This document shows, piece after piece, positions 6,026 to 6,166 of a stretch of DNA of 6,166 nucleotides. A program made the position numbers and the translations under genes. Numbering within the stretch: position 1 is the stretch's first letter; every line of letters begins with the position of its first letter. The notes beneath the pieces are model-generated. The model saw only the letters and a list, made by a program, of their open reading frames with translations, ran no database searches and was not told the DNA's origin. Source of the stretch: Alistipes sp. (GTDB lineage Bacteria; Bacteroidota; Bacteroidia; Bacteroidales; Rikenellaceae); assembly GCA_017391435.1 (NCBI GenBank), contig JAFOYS010000113.1, positions 1 to 6,166 of the forward strand, given 5' to 3'.

Positions 6026-6166
6026 CTTGTGTTTGATTTTTTGTTTAGAGCAAGCTCTAACTGTAAATACCAACACAATATAACGACTGTGTCGTCTGCA
6101 AAATGACACCTTGCTCTGCTCAAACCTGCGGCGGTCACTCGACTCTCTACATCTTCTATTGATCGC
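6026..6166. repeat. Direct repeat, copy 2 (141 bp to window edge)
   Basis: Starts CTTGTGTTTGA and runs to the last base of the window, so the unit may continue and more copies may follow. Both hairpins are kept: TTAGAGC-AA-GCTCTAA (6045-6060), with the one-base length change confined to the loop, and ACGAC-TGT-GTCGT (6083-6095), with the substitution in the loop. Because the copies differ by one base in length, no single reading frame is shared across both. Confidence 0.93.

Larger units (their letters stand above)
5789..6166. other. Non-coding region downstream of ssrA, mostly a direct repeat pair
   Basis: I see no gene that I would support here. Open frames cross the region on both strands, but the long ones begin or end inside ssrA, and the repeat copies shift frame against each other. 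The region holds a GC-rich hairpin (5857-5871), two direct repeats of about 142 bp, and a possible larger fold. I see no integrase, transposase or tRNA. Confidence 0.7.

Noticed and set aside
5727..6083. 118-residue plus-strand open frame starting inside ssrA
   Set aside because: It starts in the tmRNA T-arm region, crosses the terminator hairpin, and has no promoter or recognisable domain.
5684..6109. 141-residue minus-strand open frame across the ssrA 3' end and the repeats
   Set aside because: Its C-terminal part is the complement of tmRNA and the terminator, and the two repeat copies are read in different frames. It is most likely a non-coding open stretch of the kind often misannotated as a hypothetical protein.
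5739..6147. Attachment-site duplication of the ssrA 3' end (TCGACTCTC at 5739, 5990 and 6139)
   Set aside because: Only nine bases match, the flanking bases diverge, and a match this short is expected by chance over this distance. No integrase is visible, although the ssrA 3' end is a known integration target in other bacteria.
5876..6166. CRISPR array
   Set aside because: The repeats are about 142 bp with an 8-bp spacer and only two copies, unlike the short repeats and 30-40 bp unique spacers of CRISPR arrays. No cas gene is present.

Overview
This window looks like chromosomal DNA from a member of the Bacteroidota, most likely order Bacteroidales (a Bacteroides/Alistipes-like gut organism; the genus cannot be fixed from sequence alone). 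Three promoters fit the Bacteroidota pattern TTTG-N19-21-TAnnTTTG, the protein genes have no Shine-Dalgarno sequence, feoA and feoB are fused, and a fimbrillin-like lipoprotein is present.

Layout. Positions 1-1675 (minus strand) hold the first 558 codons of a surface lipoprotein that runs off the left edge: lipoprotein signal peptide, fimbrillin-like domain, Pro/acidic linker, fibronectin type III-like domain, and the start of a C-terminal beta-sandwich-like domain. A 97-bp divergent intergenic region follows. In it two good promoters face each other, and their -33 elements form the ends of a 17-bp palindrome. From 1773 the plus strand carries a FeoA-FeoB fusion (ferrous iron uptake). Its ATG lies only 7 nt after the -7 box, so its mRNA is probably leaderless or nearly so. 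Its stop overlaps (ATGA) the start of the next gene at 4127. That gene encodes one continuous 396-residue protein joining a FeoB-associated, Cys-rich, single-membrane-segment module to a complete DUF1972/GT4-type glycosyltransferase. I consider this fusion the most unusual item in the window.

The stop codon of that gene overlaps the -33 element of the promoter for ssrA (tmRNA, 5358-5757, CCA not encoded, predicted tag GNNSYALAA), which is followed by a clear intrinsic terminator (5762-5788). From there to the right edge I see no credible gene. Two direct repeats of about 142 bp (5876-6017 and 6026-6166) contain conserved small hairpins, and a possible three-hairpin folded structure (5841-5961) covers the start of the first repeat.

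How it fits together: feoAB and the downstream fusion gene look like a translationally coupled operon for Fe(II) import, with a glycosyltransferase physically attached to what is usually a small Feo accessory protein. The lipoprotein could share control with this operon through the divergent promoter region. ssrA is an independent housekeeping unit (trans-translation) packed directly behind the operon.
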